Origin: Candidatus Rokuibacteriota bacterium
Lineage (GTDB): Bacteria > Methylomirabilota > Methylomirabilia > Rokubacteriales > CSP1-6
Direction of reading: 5' to 3'
Assembly (NCBI GenBank): GCA_016209635.1
Contig: JACQWC010000065.1
Coordinates: 1 to 32,825 of the forward strand
Length of the DNA: 32,825 bases
Positions within the stretch are counted from its first letter, which is position 1, and every line of letters starts with the position of its first letter. Below, piece by piece: positions 7,333 to 16,756 of the stretch. The notes below the pieces were generated by a model. The model made no database searches. It was not told the DNA's origin and saw only the letters and a list, made by a program, of their open reading frames with translations. Both the position numbers and the translations under genes were made by a program.

Positions 7333-8580
7333 TCAGAAGATCTCGCCGAACCACCCGGCCAGGCGCCGGCCGAGGCGGAGGAAGACGTTCTTGTCCGAGA
7401 CGGCAACGAATCGACTACCGGGCGCCTCGCGGCGGGCGCCGTAGACGGTGAGGCCGACGGCCGTCGCGTACACCGGGCTCGCCACGACGTCGGCGAGCCC
7501 CCCGATCTCCCCGGGGAGGCCGCGCCGCACCGGCTGGTCGAACACCGCCTCGGCCAGCTCGGGCACGCCCTCCATGATCGAGGTGCCGCCGGTGACGACG
7601 ACCCCGGCCGTCGCCGCGTCCTCGAGTCCCGCGCGGGTGAGCTCGCGAACGACGAGCGTGAAGATCTCCTCCACCCGGGGCTGGACGATCTCCGACAGCA
7701 CCTGGCGCGAGAGCTGCCGCGGCTTCCGGCCTCCGACGGACGGCACGTCCACCGTCTCCTCCGCCGGCACGAGCGCCGTGAGCGCGCAGCCGTACCGCTT
7801 CTTCAGATCCTCCGCGTCCGCGGCGGGGGTCCGGAGGCCGATCGCGATGTCGTTCGTGATGTGGTCGCCGCCCAGGGGCAGGATCCCCGTGTGCCAGATC
7901 GCGCCCTCGCGGAACAGGGCGAAATCGGTGGTCCCCCCGCCGATGTCGATCAGGACGACGCCCAGCTCCTTCTCGTCGGGGTAGAGCACCGCCTCCGCCG
8001 AGGCGAGGGGCTCGAGCACGATGTCGTGAACGGCGAGGCCGGCCCGGTTCACCGAGCGGATCACGTTCTGGACCGAGGTCGTGGCCCCTGTCACGATGTG
8101 GACCTCGACCTCGAGGCGGACCCCGGACATCCCGATCGGCTCGCGCACGCCGTCCTGGTCGTCGACGACGAACGTCTGGGGGAGCACGTGGATGATCTCC
8201 CGGTCCTGGGGCAGGTTGATCGCGCGGGCCGCCTCCACGGCGCGCTCGACGTCCGCCGCGCTCACCTCCCGGTCCTTGCCCGACACGGCGACGACGCCCC
8301 GGCTGTTGACGCCGCGGATGTGGCCGCCGGCCACGCCCGCGTACACGCCGGAGACCTCGAGGCCCGCCATCTGCTCCGCCTCGGCCACGGCCTGCTTGAT
8401 CGCCTCGACGGTCGAGTCGATGTTGACGACGACGCCGCGGCGCAGCCCCCGCGAGGGCGCCGCGCCCACGCCGTCGACGTCCAGCCCGCCCCGGGGGCGC
8501 GGGGAGGCGATGTCCGCGCAGTTCTTCGTCGTGCCGACGTCGAGGCCGACGATGAAGTCCTGGGGATTCGAGCGCTTCAT
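7333..8580 (-). CDS. ftsA: Cell division protein FtsA
   Basis: A 415-residue actin-like ATPase that tethers FtsZ to the membrane and recruits later division proteins. Residues around 13-18 (GLDVGTTK) form the phosphate 1 loop, LIDIGGGTTDFALF near residue 215 the phosphate 2 loop, and VVVTGGTSIMEGV near residue 340 the adenosine motif. The 1C domain lies between the first two, as in all FtsA proteins. The extreme C-terminus, RLGRRLAGWFGEIF, is the amphipathic membrane-targeting helix. The ATG overlaps the ftsQ stop (ATGA). Confidence 0.97.
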   Translation of the reverse strand: MKRSNPQDFIVGLDVGTTKNCADIASPRPRGGLDVDGVGAAPSRGLRRGVVVNIDSTVEAIKQAVAEAEQMAGLEVSGVYAGVAGGHIRGVNSRGVVAVSGKDREVSAADVERAVEAARAINLPQDREIIHVLPQTFVVDDQDGVREPIGMSGVRLEVEVHIVTGATTSVQNVIRSVNRAGLAVHDIVLEPLASAEAVLYPDEKELGVVLIDIGGGTTDFALFREGAIWHTGILPLGGDHITNDIAIGLRTPAADAEDLKKRYGCALTALVPAEETVDVPSVGGRKPRQLSRQVLSEIVQPRVEEIFTLVVRELTRAGLEDAATAGVVVTGGTSIMEGVPELAEAVFDQPVRRGLPGEIGGLADVVASPVYATAVGLTVYGARREAPGSRFVAVSDKNVFLRLGRRLAGWFGEIF

Positions 8581-9434
8581 CGCTGCCCCCCTCTCTGGAG
8601 AACGACCTGGTCGCGGAACCGCAGATCGACCACGTTCACCGAGCCGTCCTGGGCGGCGACCTGCGCCAGCACGCCCTCGAGGCGGGCCAGGCGGTCCTCC
8701 CAGTCCTCCACGCCCAGGCGGACCTCGACGCCGTCCACGGTGTAGAGCACCGGGCCCTCCGTTCCGCTCATGTCGATCTCGGAGATCTCGGCGCTGAGCC
8801 CGCTGCCGCTCCGGAGGAGCGCGCGGATGAGCCCGATCGCCGCGCGCGCCCGCGGCCCGGGCGCCGTGCGCATCGTCACCAGCTCCTCCTCGGGGAGCCC
8901 GCTGATCACGGGAACCGGCGGCGTCACGGCCTCCCGCGCGGCGCCGAGGAGCCGCCCCTCCTCGTCGAGCCAGTGGAGCCGGCCGGCATGCACGAGCGTG
9001 AACGGCCGGCGCTCCTCGACCAGGATCGTGACGCGATCGGGCAGCGCCCGGACGACGTCGGCGCGCTGGATCTCGGGGATCGTCTCGACCCGGGCGACGA
9101 TCGCGGGCGCGTCGAGCCGCCAGACACTGGTGCCGGGCGTGATCCCGGCCGCCGCGAGGATCTGCTCGGCCGGCACACGCGAGGCGCCGCGCACCTCGAC
9201 GCTCGAGATGGCGAACCGGGACGTCGTGAGCACCCAGTACCAGGCGGCACCCGCGGCCCCCGCGGCGAGGAGGACGAGCAGGGCGCCCGCCGCCCAGCGG
9301 GCCGCGCGGGCGAGCGGGCGCCGCCGCCGGTGGCGCGCCCGCGGCACCCGCTGGCGCGCGACGAGAGGGGACCGCTCCCCCACGTCGTGGAGGGCGCGGG
9401 TGCGCGCGCGCGGCGAGAGGAGCGCGCTACTCAC
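8577..9434 (-). CDS. ftsQ: Cell division protein FtsQ
   Basis: A 285-residue single-pass membrane protein. A basic cytoplasmic tail of about 45 residues is followed by one transmembrane helix (about 46-66). Then comes a POTRA domain (FAISSVEVRGASRVPAEQIL), which in other bacteria links FtsQ to FtsB/FtsL and couples early and late divisome proteins. The remaining FtsQ beta domain, VVDLRFRDQVVLQ, is at the C-terminus. The GTG start at 9434 overlaps the murB stop by eight bases. The N-terminus is unusually rich in arginine, and the true start could be internal, but no better codon is evident. Confidence 0.9.
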   Translation of the reverse strand: MSSALLSPRARTRALHDVGERSPLVARQRVPRARHRRRRPLARAARWAAGALLVLLAAGAAGAAWYWVLTTSRFAISSVEVRGASRVPAEQILAAAGITPGTSVWRLDAPAIVARVETIPEIQRADVVRALPDRVTILVEERRPFTLVHAGRLHWLDEEGRLLGAAREAVTPPVPVISGLPEEELVTMRTAPGPRARAAIGLIRALLRSGSGLSAEISEIDMSGTEGPVLYTVDGVEVRLGVEDWEDRLARLEGVLAQVAAQDGSVNVVDLRFRDQVVLQRGGQR

Positions 9435-10305
9435 CGATGATCCGGATCTCGTGCTCGAGCGTGACGCCGAAGTGCGCGTGCACCCGCTCGCGCGTCAGGT
9501 CCATCAGGGCCCGGACATCGGCGGCCGTGGCCCCACCCCGGTTCACGATGAAGTTGGCGTGCTTGGCCGAGATCTCCGCGCCGTTGATCCGCTTGCCCTT
9601 GAGCCCGGCCTTCTCGACGAGCCGGCCCGCGAAGTCGCCTGGCGGGTTCTTCCAGACGCACCCGGCCGAGGCGAGGGCGAGGGGCTGGGTCGCCTTCTTC
9701 GACTTGAGCCGCTGCTTGATGTCCTTCTGGATCTCGGCCAGCGGCCGGCGGTGGAGCCTGAGCCGGCACCCGACCAGCACGGCGCCCTCGGGGAAGTGGA
9801 AGGAGCGATAGGTGAACGCGGTCGCGCCGGGCTTGAACTCGCCGAGCGTCCCGTCGGCGTGGAGGAAGTACGCGGCCGAGACGAAGTCGCCGATCGAGCC
9901 GTCGTGGGTCCCCGCGTTCATCGCGAGGGCCCCGCCGATCGTGGCAGGGATGCCGACCAGGCACTCGACGCCGCCGAGATTCAGCGCCGCCGCCTCGCGG
10001 ATCAGCGCCGAGAGGCTCACGCCCGCGCCGGCCACCGCCTCCTCGCCGTGGAACTCGGCGCGGCCGAGGCAGCCCTCGAGCTTGAGCACGACGCCGCGCA
10101 TGCCGCGATCGCCGATGAGCAGGTTGTTGCCACCCCCGATGATCGCCACGGGAAGCTGCTCGCGCTCGGCGAACAGGAGCGCGTGGCGGATGTCGTCGAT
10201 GTCCTGGGGCATCACGAAGATGTCGGCCGGACCGCCGATACGAAGGGACGTGTGGAAGCTCAGCGGCTCCTTGAACCGAACCTCCCCCCGGATTTCTCCT
10301 AGCAT
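9427..10305 (-). CDS. murB: UDP-N-acetylenolpyruvoylglucosamine reductase
   Basis: A 292-residue FAD enzyme that reduces UDP-GlcNAc-enolpyruvate to UDP-MurNAc with NADPH. The FAD-binding half shows [25 protein letters not shown] and [17 protein letters not shown]. The shorter form without the extra loop of the E. coli enzyme is consistent with type II MurB. The usual catalytic serine position in the GSxFKNP-like motif is a cysteine here ([11 protein letters not shown]). The C-terminal catalytic glutamate is in [10 protein letters not shown]. The start at 10305 overlaps the murC stop by seven bases. Confidence 0.95.
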   Translation of the reverse strand: MLGEIRGEVRFKEPLSFHTSLRIGGPADIFVMPQDIDDIRHALLFAEREQLPVAIIGGGNNLLIGDRGMRGVVLKLEGCLGRAEFHGEEAVAGAGVSLSALIREAAALNLGGVECLVGIPATIGGALAMNAGTHDGSIGDFVSAAYFLHADGTLGEFKPGATAFTYRSFHFPEGAVLVGCRLRLHRRPLAEIQKDIKQRLKSKKATQPLALASAGCVWKNPPGDFAGRLVEKAGLKGKRINGAEISAKHANFIVNRGGATAADVRALMDLTRERVHAHFGVTLEHEIRIIGE

Positions 10306-11699
10306 TTCGTCCTCCCATTCACCGAGTCAGCGTCGAGTCGTCCGAGCAACTCGGGGCCGAGCTGCCCTACGTCACCGGCGCCCAGCGTCAGCACGAGATC
10401 GCCGGGGCGCGTGATCTCGCAGAGATAGTCCACGACGCGAGCCCGATCGCTGCCGAGATAGACGACGTGGCGATGGCCGTGGGCGCGGACCCCGTCCGCG
10501 AGATCGCAGGCGTCCACCCCGGGGATGGGGGGTTCGCCCGCCGCGTAGATGTCCATCACGATGAGGACGTCTGCCTGGTTGAACGCCGTCAGGAACTCCT
10601 GACGGAGGTGGAACGTGCGCGTGTAGCGGTGCGGCTGGAACACGGTGACGACACGGCTGTCGAAGCCGGCCTTGGCGGCGGCGAGCGTCGCGCGGATCTC
10701 GGCGGGATGGTGGCCGTAGTCGTCGACCACCGTGACGCCGCCCACCGTGCCGCGGATCTGGAAGCGGCGCTGGACGCCGGAGAAGCCGGCCAGCGCCTTC
10801 TGGATCGTGAGAAACGGGATCTCGAGGTCGAGCCCCACGCCGATCGCCGCCAGCGCGTTCGCGACGTTGTGGCGCCCCGGCACCAGGAGGGTGCACTCGC
10901 CGAGCGAGGCACCGCGCTGGAAGACCTCGAAGCGGCTGGTCATGCCCGAGAGCCGGAGGCGGCGCGCGACGAGGTCGGCGCCGGACTCGAGGCCGTAGGT
11001 GATGATCCGCTTCTCGATTCTCGGGATCAGCATCTGGATGTTCGGCTCGTCGAGGCAGAGGACGGCCGCGCCATAGAAGGGCACCTTGTTGACGAAGTGG
11101 ACGAACGCGTCCCGGATCGCCTCGAGGGTCCCGTAGTGGTCGAGGTGCTCGGCGTCGATCGTGGTCACGACGGCCAGCGTCGGCGCGAGCTTGAGGAACG
11201 AGCCGTCCGACTCGTCCGCCTCCGCCACCAGATACTCCCCCCCGCCCAGCCGCGCGTTCGAGCCGAGGCTCGTGATCCGTCCACCCACGACGATCGTCGG
11301 GTCGTGCCGCCCCTCGGCCAGGACCGCGCCGATCATCGAGGTCGTGGTCGTCTTGCCGTGCGTGCCGGCGACGGCGATCGAGTACTTGAGACGCATCAGC
11401 TCCGCGAGCATCTCCGCCCGGGGGATCGTCGGGATCTGGCGCTGCCGCGCCACCTGGACCTCGATGTTGTCCCGGGACACGGCGGAGGAGTACACGACGA
11501 CGTGCGCGCCCTCGACGTGGCCGGCCTCGTGGCCGATGAAGACCTTGGCGCCGAGCTGCTCGAGCCGCTCGACGGCGTCGCTGCGACGCTGGTCGGAGCC
11601 CGTCACCCGGTAGCCGAGGTTGAGGAGGATCTCCGCGATGCCGGACATGCCGCTCCCCCCGATCCCGACGAAGTGGATCTGCCGGTAGCGCTTAAACAT
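10299..11699 (-). CDS. murC: UDP-N-acetylmuramate--L-alanine ligase
   Basis: A 466-residue ATP-dependent Mur ligase that adds L-alanine to UDP-MurNAc, the first step of stem peptide assembly. The N-terminal UDP-binding domain has [14 protein letters not shown]. The P-loop [12 protein letters not shown] is near residue 110, [11 protein letters not shown] near residue 160 and [10 protein letters not shown] near residue 330; the last two are MurC-specific. The ATG at 11699 overlaps the ftsW stop by eight bases. In most dcw clusters murG sits between ftsW and murC, but there is no room for it here. Confidence 0.97.
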   Translation of the reverse strand: MFKRYRQIHFVGIGGSGMSGIAEILLNLGYRVTGSDQRRSDAVERLEQLGAKVFIGHEAGHVEGAHVVVYSSAVSRDNIEVQVARQRQIPTIPRAEMLAELMRLKYSIAVAGTHGKTTTTSMIGAVLAEGRHDPTIVVGGRITSLGSNARLGGGEYLVAEADESDGSFLKLAPTLAVVTTIDAEHLDHYGTLEAIRDAFVHFVNKVPFYGAAVLCLDEPNIQMLIPRIEKRIITYGLESGADLVARRLRLSGMTSRFEVFQRGASLGECTLLVPGRHNVANALAAIGVGLDLEIPFLTIQKALAGFSGVQRRFQIRGTVGGVTVVDDYGHHPAEIRATLAAAKAGFDSRVVTVFQPHRYTRTFHLRQEFLTAFNQADVLIVMDIYAAGEPPIPGVDACDLADGVRAHGHRHVVYLGSDRARVVDYLCEITRPGDLVLTLGAGDVGQLGPELLGRLDADSVNGRTKC

Positions 11700-12789
11700 T
11701 GGCGTGCTGGGAGATGTTCAAGAGCACCCCGGTCGAGAGCATCGTCACGCTCAGCGCGGAGCCCCCGAAGGAGATGAACGGCAGCGGCAGCCCCTTCGTG
11801 GGCAGGACGCCCGTGACGACGCCCAGGTTGACGAGCGTCTGCGTCGCCAGGAGCACGGTCAGGCCCAGGGCCAGGTAGGCCCCGAACGGCTCCGGCGCGC
11901 GCAGGCCGATCCGCAGCCCGCGCCAGATCAGGACGACGAAGAGGAGGAGGATGGCGGTCGCGCCGACGAACCCCAGCTCCTCCCCGATGACCGCGAAGAT
12001 GAAGTCGGTGTGCGACTCCGGCAGGTAGAAGAGCTTCTGCCGCGACTCGCCGATGCCCCGACCGAACCAGCCGCCGGAGCCCAGCGCGAGCCAAGACTGG
12101 ATGATCTGGAAGCCGCTCCCGCGCGGGTCCTGCCACGGATCGACGAACGCGGTGATCCGCCGCAGCCGATAGGGCGCGGTCAGGATCGCGACGGTGATGA
12201 GCGGCGCCGCCGACGCGAGCACGAGCCCGAGGTGCCAGACGCGGACGCCGCCGAGGAAGAGGAGCGCAAAGGTCAGGGCGATCAGCGTGAGGCAGCTCCC
12301 GAGGTCCGGTTGCAGGAGGACGAGGACGGCCAGCCCGCCCGCCACCGCCAGCGGGTGGAGGAGCGCCCGCCACGAGGCCCGGAGCCGTTCGCGGCGTCGC
12401 GCCAGGTACGCGGCGAGGTAGATGACCAGCGCGAGCTTCGCCAGCTCGACCGGCTGGAGCGACATCGGCCCGAGCCGGAGCCAGCGCCGCGTGCCGTTGA
12501 TCTCCTGACCGAGCGGCGGGATGAGGACCGCGACGAGCAGCACCGCCGCCAGGCCGAGGGCCGGGAGCCTCACCGCCTCGAGCCGCCGGTAGTCGACACG
12601 GAGCGCAGCCCAGAGGCAGCCGCAGCCGAGCAGGGCCCAGAAGACCTGCTTTTTCAGGAAAAAGTGGGGGTCGCGGAACCGGTCGGCCGCCACGATCGCG
12701 CTCGCCGAGTACACCATCACCACCCCGATCGACAGGAGGACCAGGGCGACGCCGAAGAGCCACATGTCGGGCGTGAGCTTCCGCGGCAT
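11692..12789 (-). CDS. ftsW: Peptidoglycan glycosyltransferase FtsW
   Basis: A 365-residue SEDS-family membrane protein that polymerises lipid II at the septum with FtsI. About ten hydrophobic segments are visible. Signature blocks are [45 protein letters not shown] and [15 protein letters not shown]; the Asp of QPDLG precedes the region that carries the catalytic aspartate in the family. The ATG at 12789 is the natural start; the reading frame continues upstream only through murD in antisense frame. The 46 bases between murD and ftsW contain a copy of the murD 3' end. Confidence 0.94.
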   Translation of the reverse strand: MPRKLTPDMWLFGVALVLLSIGVVMVYSASAIVAADRFRDPHFFLKKQVFWALLGCGCLWAALRVDYRRLEAVRLPALGLAAVLLVAVLIPPLGQEINGTRRWLRLGPMSLQPVELAKLALVIYLAAYLARRRERLRASWRALLHPLAVAGGLAVLVLLQPDLGSCLTLIALTFALLFLGGVRVWHLGLVLASAAPLITVAILTAPYRLRRITAFVDPWQDPRGSGFQIIQSWLALGSGGWFGRGIGESRQKLFYLPESHTDFIFAVIGEELGFVGATAILLLFVVLIWRGLRIGLRAPEPFGAYLALGLTVLLATQTLVNLGVVTGVLPTKGLPLPFISFGGSALSVTMLSTGVLLNISQHANV

Positions 12790-12855
12790 CAGCCGAGCCC
12801 TCGCACGACCACGGCCCCGCGATGTTCCCTCGGCATCAGCCGAGCCCTCGCACGA
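12785..12855. repeat. 24-base direct repeat spanning the murD-ftsW junction
   Basis: The same 24 bases occur at 12785-12808 and 12832-12855, 47 bases apart. One copy covers the murD stop codon and last codons. The other covers the ftsW start codon and the bases just before it. A short stretch, ccccgcgatg, also recurs after each copy. This looks like a local duplication that created the intergenic spacer. Confidence 0.85.
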
Positions 12856-14233
12856 GCCGCTTGAACACGTCCCCGCGATGCTCGTAGTCCTCGAACATGT
12901 CGAAGGACGCGCAGGCGGGCGAGAGGAGCACGACGTCACCGGGCGCGGCCGCGGCGCGCGCCGCCGTCAGCGCCGCGTCGAGCGACCTGGCGCGCTCGTT
13001 GGGGATGGCCCGCGCGGCGAGCGCGGCGGCGAGGGCCGGCGCGTCCTCGCCGATCAGGATCGCGAGGCCGACGCGGCCGCGGCACGCCTCGGCGAGGGGC
13101 CCGAAGTCCTGCCCCTTGCCCTTGCCCCCCGCGATCAGCACGACGCGCTCGGTGAAGCTCTCGAGCGCCTTGATGGTCGAGGCGACGTTCGTCCCCTTCG
13201 AGTCGTTGTAGTACTGGACACCCGCGAGGGCGTGGACGAACTCGATCCGGTGCGCCACGCCGCGGAAGCGCCCGACGGCCCGCCGGATCGCGTCCGGCGC
13301 GAGCCCCGTCCAGAGGGCGGAGGCGGCGGCGGCGAGCACGTTCTCCACGTTGTGCTGGCCGCGCAGCGGGATCTCGGCGACAGGCAGGAGCTCCTCCCCG
13401 TGACCGTTCAGCCGGGCGGCGATCCACCCGTCGTGGACGAAGACGCCGTGGTCGAGCGCGCGCCGGCGGCTGAACCAGACGACGTGGGCGCGGGCCCGGG
13501 GCGCGAGGGCGCGCGTGGCCTCGTCGTCCGCGTTCAGGACCGCGCAGTCCGCCCCGGTCTGATTCGCCAGGATCCGCGCCTTGGCGTCGACGTACGCCGT
13601 GAACGTCCCGTGGCGGTCGAGGTGGTCGGGGGTGACGTTCAGCACCACGGCCACGCGGGGCTGGAACTCGGCGATCGTCTCGAGCTGGAAGCTCGACACC
13701 TCCGCGACGACGAGACCGTCCCCCGGGAAGGCGGCGGCGTGCGCCGACAGAGGGACGCCGATGTTGCCGGCCACGAGGACGGGCCGCGCCTGCTCGGCGA
13801 GGAGCGCGCCCAGCAGCGCGGTGGTCGTCGTCTTGCCGTTCGTCCCCGTGACGGCGATCGTGTCCGCCTCGGTCGCCCGCCAGCCCAGCTCCAGCTCACC
13901 GATCAGTGGGATGCCGGCCGCGCGCGCCCCGGCGAGGTCGGGCGAGGCGAGCGGCACGCCGGGGCTCACCACGACGAGCTCGGTGCCGCGGCACGCGTCC
14001 TGGCCTCGCGGGACCAGCCGGACGCCGAGCGCGCGGAGCTCGGCCACCGGGGCGCCCAGAGAATCGAGGGGCTTCGCGTCGGTCGCGGTGACCGCGGCGC
14101 CAGCCGCGCGCAGCAGGCGCGCGGCCGCGATGCCGCTCCGGGCGAGCCCGACGACCGCGACGCGGCGACCCGCGAGCGAGTCGAGATACGCGCGTCCCCG
14201 CGTCGCCACGTCCACCTCCTCGAGCGTCGTCAT
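12836..14233 (-). CDS. murD: UDP-N-acetylmuramoylalanine--D-glutamate ligase
   Basis: A 465-residue Mur ligase that adds D-glutamate to UDP-MurNAc-L-Ala. The N-terminal Rossmann-like domain contains VAVVGLARSGIAAARLL, the ATP loop AVTGTNGKTTTTALL is near residue 125, and VAEVSSFQLETI near residue 180 is the MurD-specific block. The central HNVENVLAAAA and the C-terminal YYNDSKGTNVASTIKALE with its ligand-binding residues are also present. The ATG at 14233 lies 19 bases after the mraY stop. The gene ends in the duplicated stretch described separately. Confidence 0.97.
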   Translation of the reverse strand: MTTLEEVDVATRGRAYLDSLAGRRVAVVGLARSGIAAARLLRAAGAAVTATDAKPLDSLGAPVAELRALGVRLVPRGQDACRGTELVVVSPGVPLASPDLAGARAAGIPLIGELELGWRATEADTIAVTGTNGKTTTTALLGALLAEQARPVLVAGNIGVPLSAHAAAFPGDGLVVAEVSSFQLETIAEFQPRVAVVLNVTPDHLDRHGTFTAYVDAKARILANQTGADCAVLNADDEATRALAPRARAHVVWFSRRRALDHGVFVHDGWIAARLNGHGEELLPVAEIPLRGQHNVENVLAAAASALWTGLAPDAIRRAVGRFRGVAHRIEFVHALAGVQYYNDSKGTNVASTIKALESFTERVVLIAGGKGKGQDFGPLAEACRGRVGLAILIGEDAPALAAALAARAIPNERARSLDAALTAARAAAAPGDVVLLSPACASFDMFEDYEHRGDVFKRLVRGLG

Positions 14234-14252
14234 GCCGCCTTTCCGATCCGCA

Positions 14253-15332
14253 CTACCGCAGCTTCAGCGTCGTCAGTGCCAGGAGCGCCAGCGCGAACGA
14301 GACGATCCAGAACCGGACGACGATCTTCGGCTCCGCCCAGCCGGCCAGCTCGTAGTGATGGTGGAGCGGCGCCATCCGGAAGACGCGGCGGCCGGTCAGC
14401 TTGTAGCTCACCACCTGAATGATGACCGAGCCCGCCTCGACGACGTAGAGGCCGCCGATCAGCGGCAGCAGCAGCTCCGCCTTCGTGAGCACCGCGAGCA
14501 TCCCGATCGCGCCCCCGAGCGCAAGCGACCCGGCGTCGCCCATGAACACCTGAGCCGGATGGCAGTTGAACCAGAGGAAGCCGATCGCCGCCCCGATCAG
14601 CGCCCCGCAGAAGACGGCCAGCTCGCCGGCCCCCTTCACGTTGAGGATCTTGAGGTAGTCGGCCGCCTTGAAGTTTCCGGTCAGGTAGGCGATGACGCCG
14701 AAGGCGCCGCCGGCCATGATGACGGGGCCGATCGCCAATCCGTCGAGGCCGTCCGTCAAGTTCACCGCGTTCGAGGCCCCGATGATCACGAGCATCGCGA
14801 AGGGGATCCACATCCAGCCGAGGTTCACGAGCCAGCCCTTGAAGAAGGGGATGGCGAGGACAGGCTCCCAGCCGGCGCCCCGCTGCCAGAAGACGATCTG
14901 GAGCAGTGCCAGCGCCAGCAGGAGCTGCAGCCCGAGCTTCGTCGCCGCCGACACCCCCTTGCGCCGGCGCAGCTTCGTCCAGTCGTCCCAGATCCCGATG
15001 AGACCGAAGCCGATCGTCGTGAGCATCACGACCCAGACGTAGCGGTTCCGGAGGTTGGCCCAGAGCAGCGTCGAGCCGAGGATCGCGGCGAGGATCAGCA
15101 CGCCGCCCATCGAGGGCGTCCCGCGCTTCTCCCGGTGGCGCGCCGGCGTGTCCTCCCGGATCGTCTCGCCGCCGTGCTGCAGCGCCCGCAGCCGCGCGAT
15201 GAGCCACGGCCCGACCACGAGGGAGATCACGAGCGCCGAGATCAGGGCCAGCACCGACCGGACGGTCAGGTATCGGAAGACGTTGAAGACGATGTGATCC
15301 TTGGCCAGCGGAACGAGGAAGTGGTAAAGCAT
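14253..15332 (-). CDS. mraY: Phospho-N-acetylmuramoyl-pentapeptide-transferase
   Basis: A 359-residue polytopic membrane enzyme that transfers phospho-MurNAc-pentapeptide to undecaprenyl phosphate, making lipid I. Roughly ten transmembrane segments alternate with cytoplasmic loops. The loops carry GTPSMGGVLIL near residue 75, IGIWDDWTKL near residue 115, NAVNLTDGLDGLAIG near residue 190 with catalytic aspartates, and MAPLHHHYELAGW near residue 320 with the three-histidine motif. It starts at an ATG nine bases after the murF stop. Confidence 0.97.
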   Translation of the reverse strand: MLYHFLVPLAKDHIVFNVFRYLTVRSVLALISALVISLVVGPWLIARLRALQHGGETIREDTPARHREKRGTPSMGGVLILAAILGSTLLWANLRNRYVWVVMLTTIGFGLIGIWDDWTKLRRRKGVSAATKLGLQLLLALALLQIVFWQRGAGWEPVLAIPFFKGWLVNLGWMWIPFAMLVIIGASNAVNLTDGLDGLAIGPVIMAGGAFGVIAYLTGNFKAADYLKILNVKGAGELAVFCGALIGAAIGFLWFNCHPAQVFMGDAGSLALGGAIGMLAVLTKAELLLPLIGGLYVVEAGSVIIQVVSYKLTGRRVFRMAPLHHHYELAGWAEPKIVVRFWIVSFALALLALTTLKLR

Positions 15333-15341
15333 CGCCCATCC

Positions 15342-16748
15342 TCATGCGCGTTCTGAGTCCGTGTCGACCCGGGCCAACCGCGCGACCAGCGCGTCCACCA
15401 CGCGCTCCATGCGCATCCCGCGCGACCCCTTGACCAGCACCGTGTCCCCGGCCTCGAGCCGCTTGTGCAGGTGGCCGACGGTGTCCTCGAGCGTCATCGT
15501 GGGGTGGACCTCGGCGAGGCCCGCCTCGCGCGCGGCCTCGACGGCAAGCTGCGCATGGCGTCCCAGTCCGACGAACTCGTCCGCGCGGAGGGCCGCGACC
15601 TGCCGGCCGAGCGCGCGGTGAGCCTCCTCGGTGAGAGCGCCCAGCTCCAGCATGTCGCCCAGCACCACGACGAGCCGGCCGGGCCCACGGCGGGCAGCGA
15701 CCGTCTCGAGCGCCGCGCGCATCGAGACCGGATTGGCGTTGTAGGTGTCGTCGAGCATGCGCACGCCGCCGGCCTCGCGCCACACGCAGCGGCCCGCCAC
15801 CGGTCGCGCCAGCTCGAGGCCGCCGGCGATCTCGGCGGGCTCGAGGCCGAGCGCCAGGCCCGTGGCCGCGGCCGCGAGCGCGTTCGTCAGATTGTGGCGC
15901 CCGGCGAACGCGATCGTGACGCGCTCCCGGTGCCCGGCCGCCTCGAGCGTGAAGCCGAGGCCCCGGCCGTCCTCGACGGGGTCGTCCACCGCGCGGACGT
16001 GGGCGGTCGCGTGTCTCCCGTAGGTCAGCACGCGCGCCCGCGTCTCCCGCGCCATCCCCGCCACGCGCGGGTCGTCCGCGTTCAGCACGACGTGCCCCTC
16101 GGGGGGCACCGCGCGCACGAGTGCGGCCTTCTCTTCGCGCACACCGTCGAGGGAGCCCAGGAACTCGGTGTGCACGGCCGCGATCGTCGTCACCACGGCG
16201 ACGGTCGGCTGGGCGATCCCCGCGAGGTACGCGATCTCGCCGGGCTGGTTCGTGCCGATCTCGGCGACGAGCACCTCGTGCTCGGGCGCGAGACGCAGCA
16301 GGGTCAGGGGCAGCCCCCACTGGTTGTTGAAGCTGGCCGGCGACTTGAGCGTTCGCCAGCGGACGCCGAGGACGCTCGCGGCCAGCTCCTTCGCGGTCGT
16401 CTTGCCGTTCGAGCCGGTGATGGCGACCACGGGGATCGAGAACTGGGCCCGGTGGGCCGCGGCGAGGCGGCCCAGGGCCTTCGTCGTGTCCTCGACCAGG
16501 ACGACCGGTACGTTCGCGGGCGCGTCGTCCGGCAGGGTGTGCACGACGAGGCAGGACGCGCCCCGGCCCGCCGCGTCCGCGAGGAACGCGTGGCCATCCG
16601 TCCGGTGACCGCGGATCGCGAAGAACGCCTCGCCGACGCCGACGGCGCGGGAGTCGATCGTGACGCCCGTGACCGGGACGGCGAGGTCCCCGGTGACGAG
16701 CGCGCCGTGGGTGGCGCGCACGATGTCCCGCACCGTGAAGATCGGCAC
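15342..16748 (-). CDS. murF: UDP-N-acetylmuramoyl-tripeptide--D-alanyl-D-alanine ligase
   Basis: A 468-residue Mur ligase that adds D-Ala-D-Ala to complete the UDP-MurNAc-pentapeptide. The N-terminal domain has TIDSRAVGVGEAFFAIRG, the ATP loop VAITGSNGKTTAKE is near residue 110, and GTNQPGEI near residue 168 is MurF-specific. RHNLTNALAA and LDDTYNANPVSMRAAL follow, and VLVKGSRGMRMERVVDAL closes the protein. The start lies eight bases after the murE stop. The D-Ala-D-Ala ligase gene that would supply its substrate is not in this window. Confidence 0.97.
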   Translation of the reverse strand: MPIFTVRDIVRATHGALVTGDLAVPVTGVTIDSRAVGVGEAFFAIRGHRTDGHAFLADAAGRGASCLVVHTLPDDAPANVPVVLVEDTTKALGRLAAAHRAQFSIPVVAITGSNGKTTAKELAASVLGVRWRTLKSPASFNNQWGLPLTLLRLAPEHEVLVAEIGTNQPGEIAYLAGIAQPTVAVVTTIAAVHTEFLGSLDGVREEKAALVRAVPPEGHVVLNADDPRVAGMARETRARVLTYGRHATAHVRAVDDPVEDGRGLGFTLEAAGHRERVTIAFAGRHNLTNALAAAATGLALGLEPAEIAGGLELARPVAGRCVWREAGGVRMLDDTYNANPVSMRAALETVAARRGPGRLVVVLGDMLELGALTEEAHRALGRQVAALRADEFVGLGRHAQLAVEAAREAGLAEVHPTMTLEDTVGHLHKRLEAGDTVLVKGSRGMRMERVVDALVARLARVDTDSERA

Positions 16749-16756
16749 ACGCGTTC

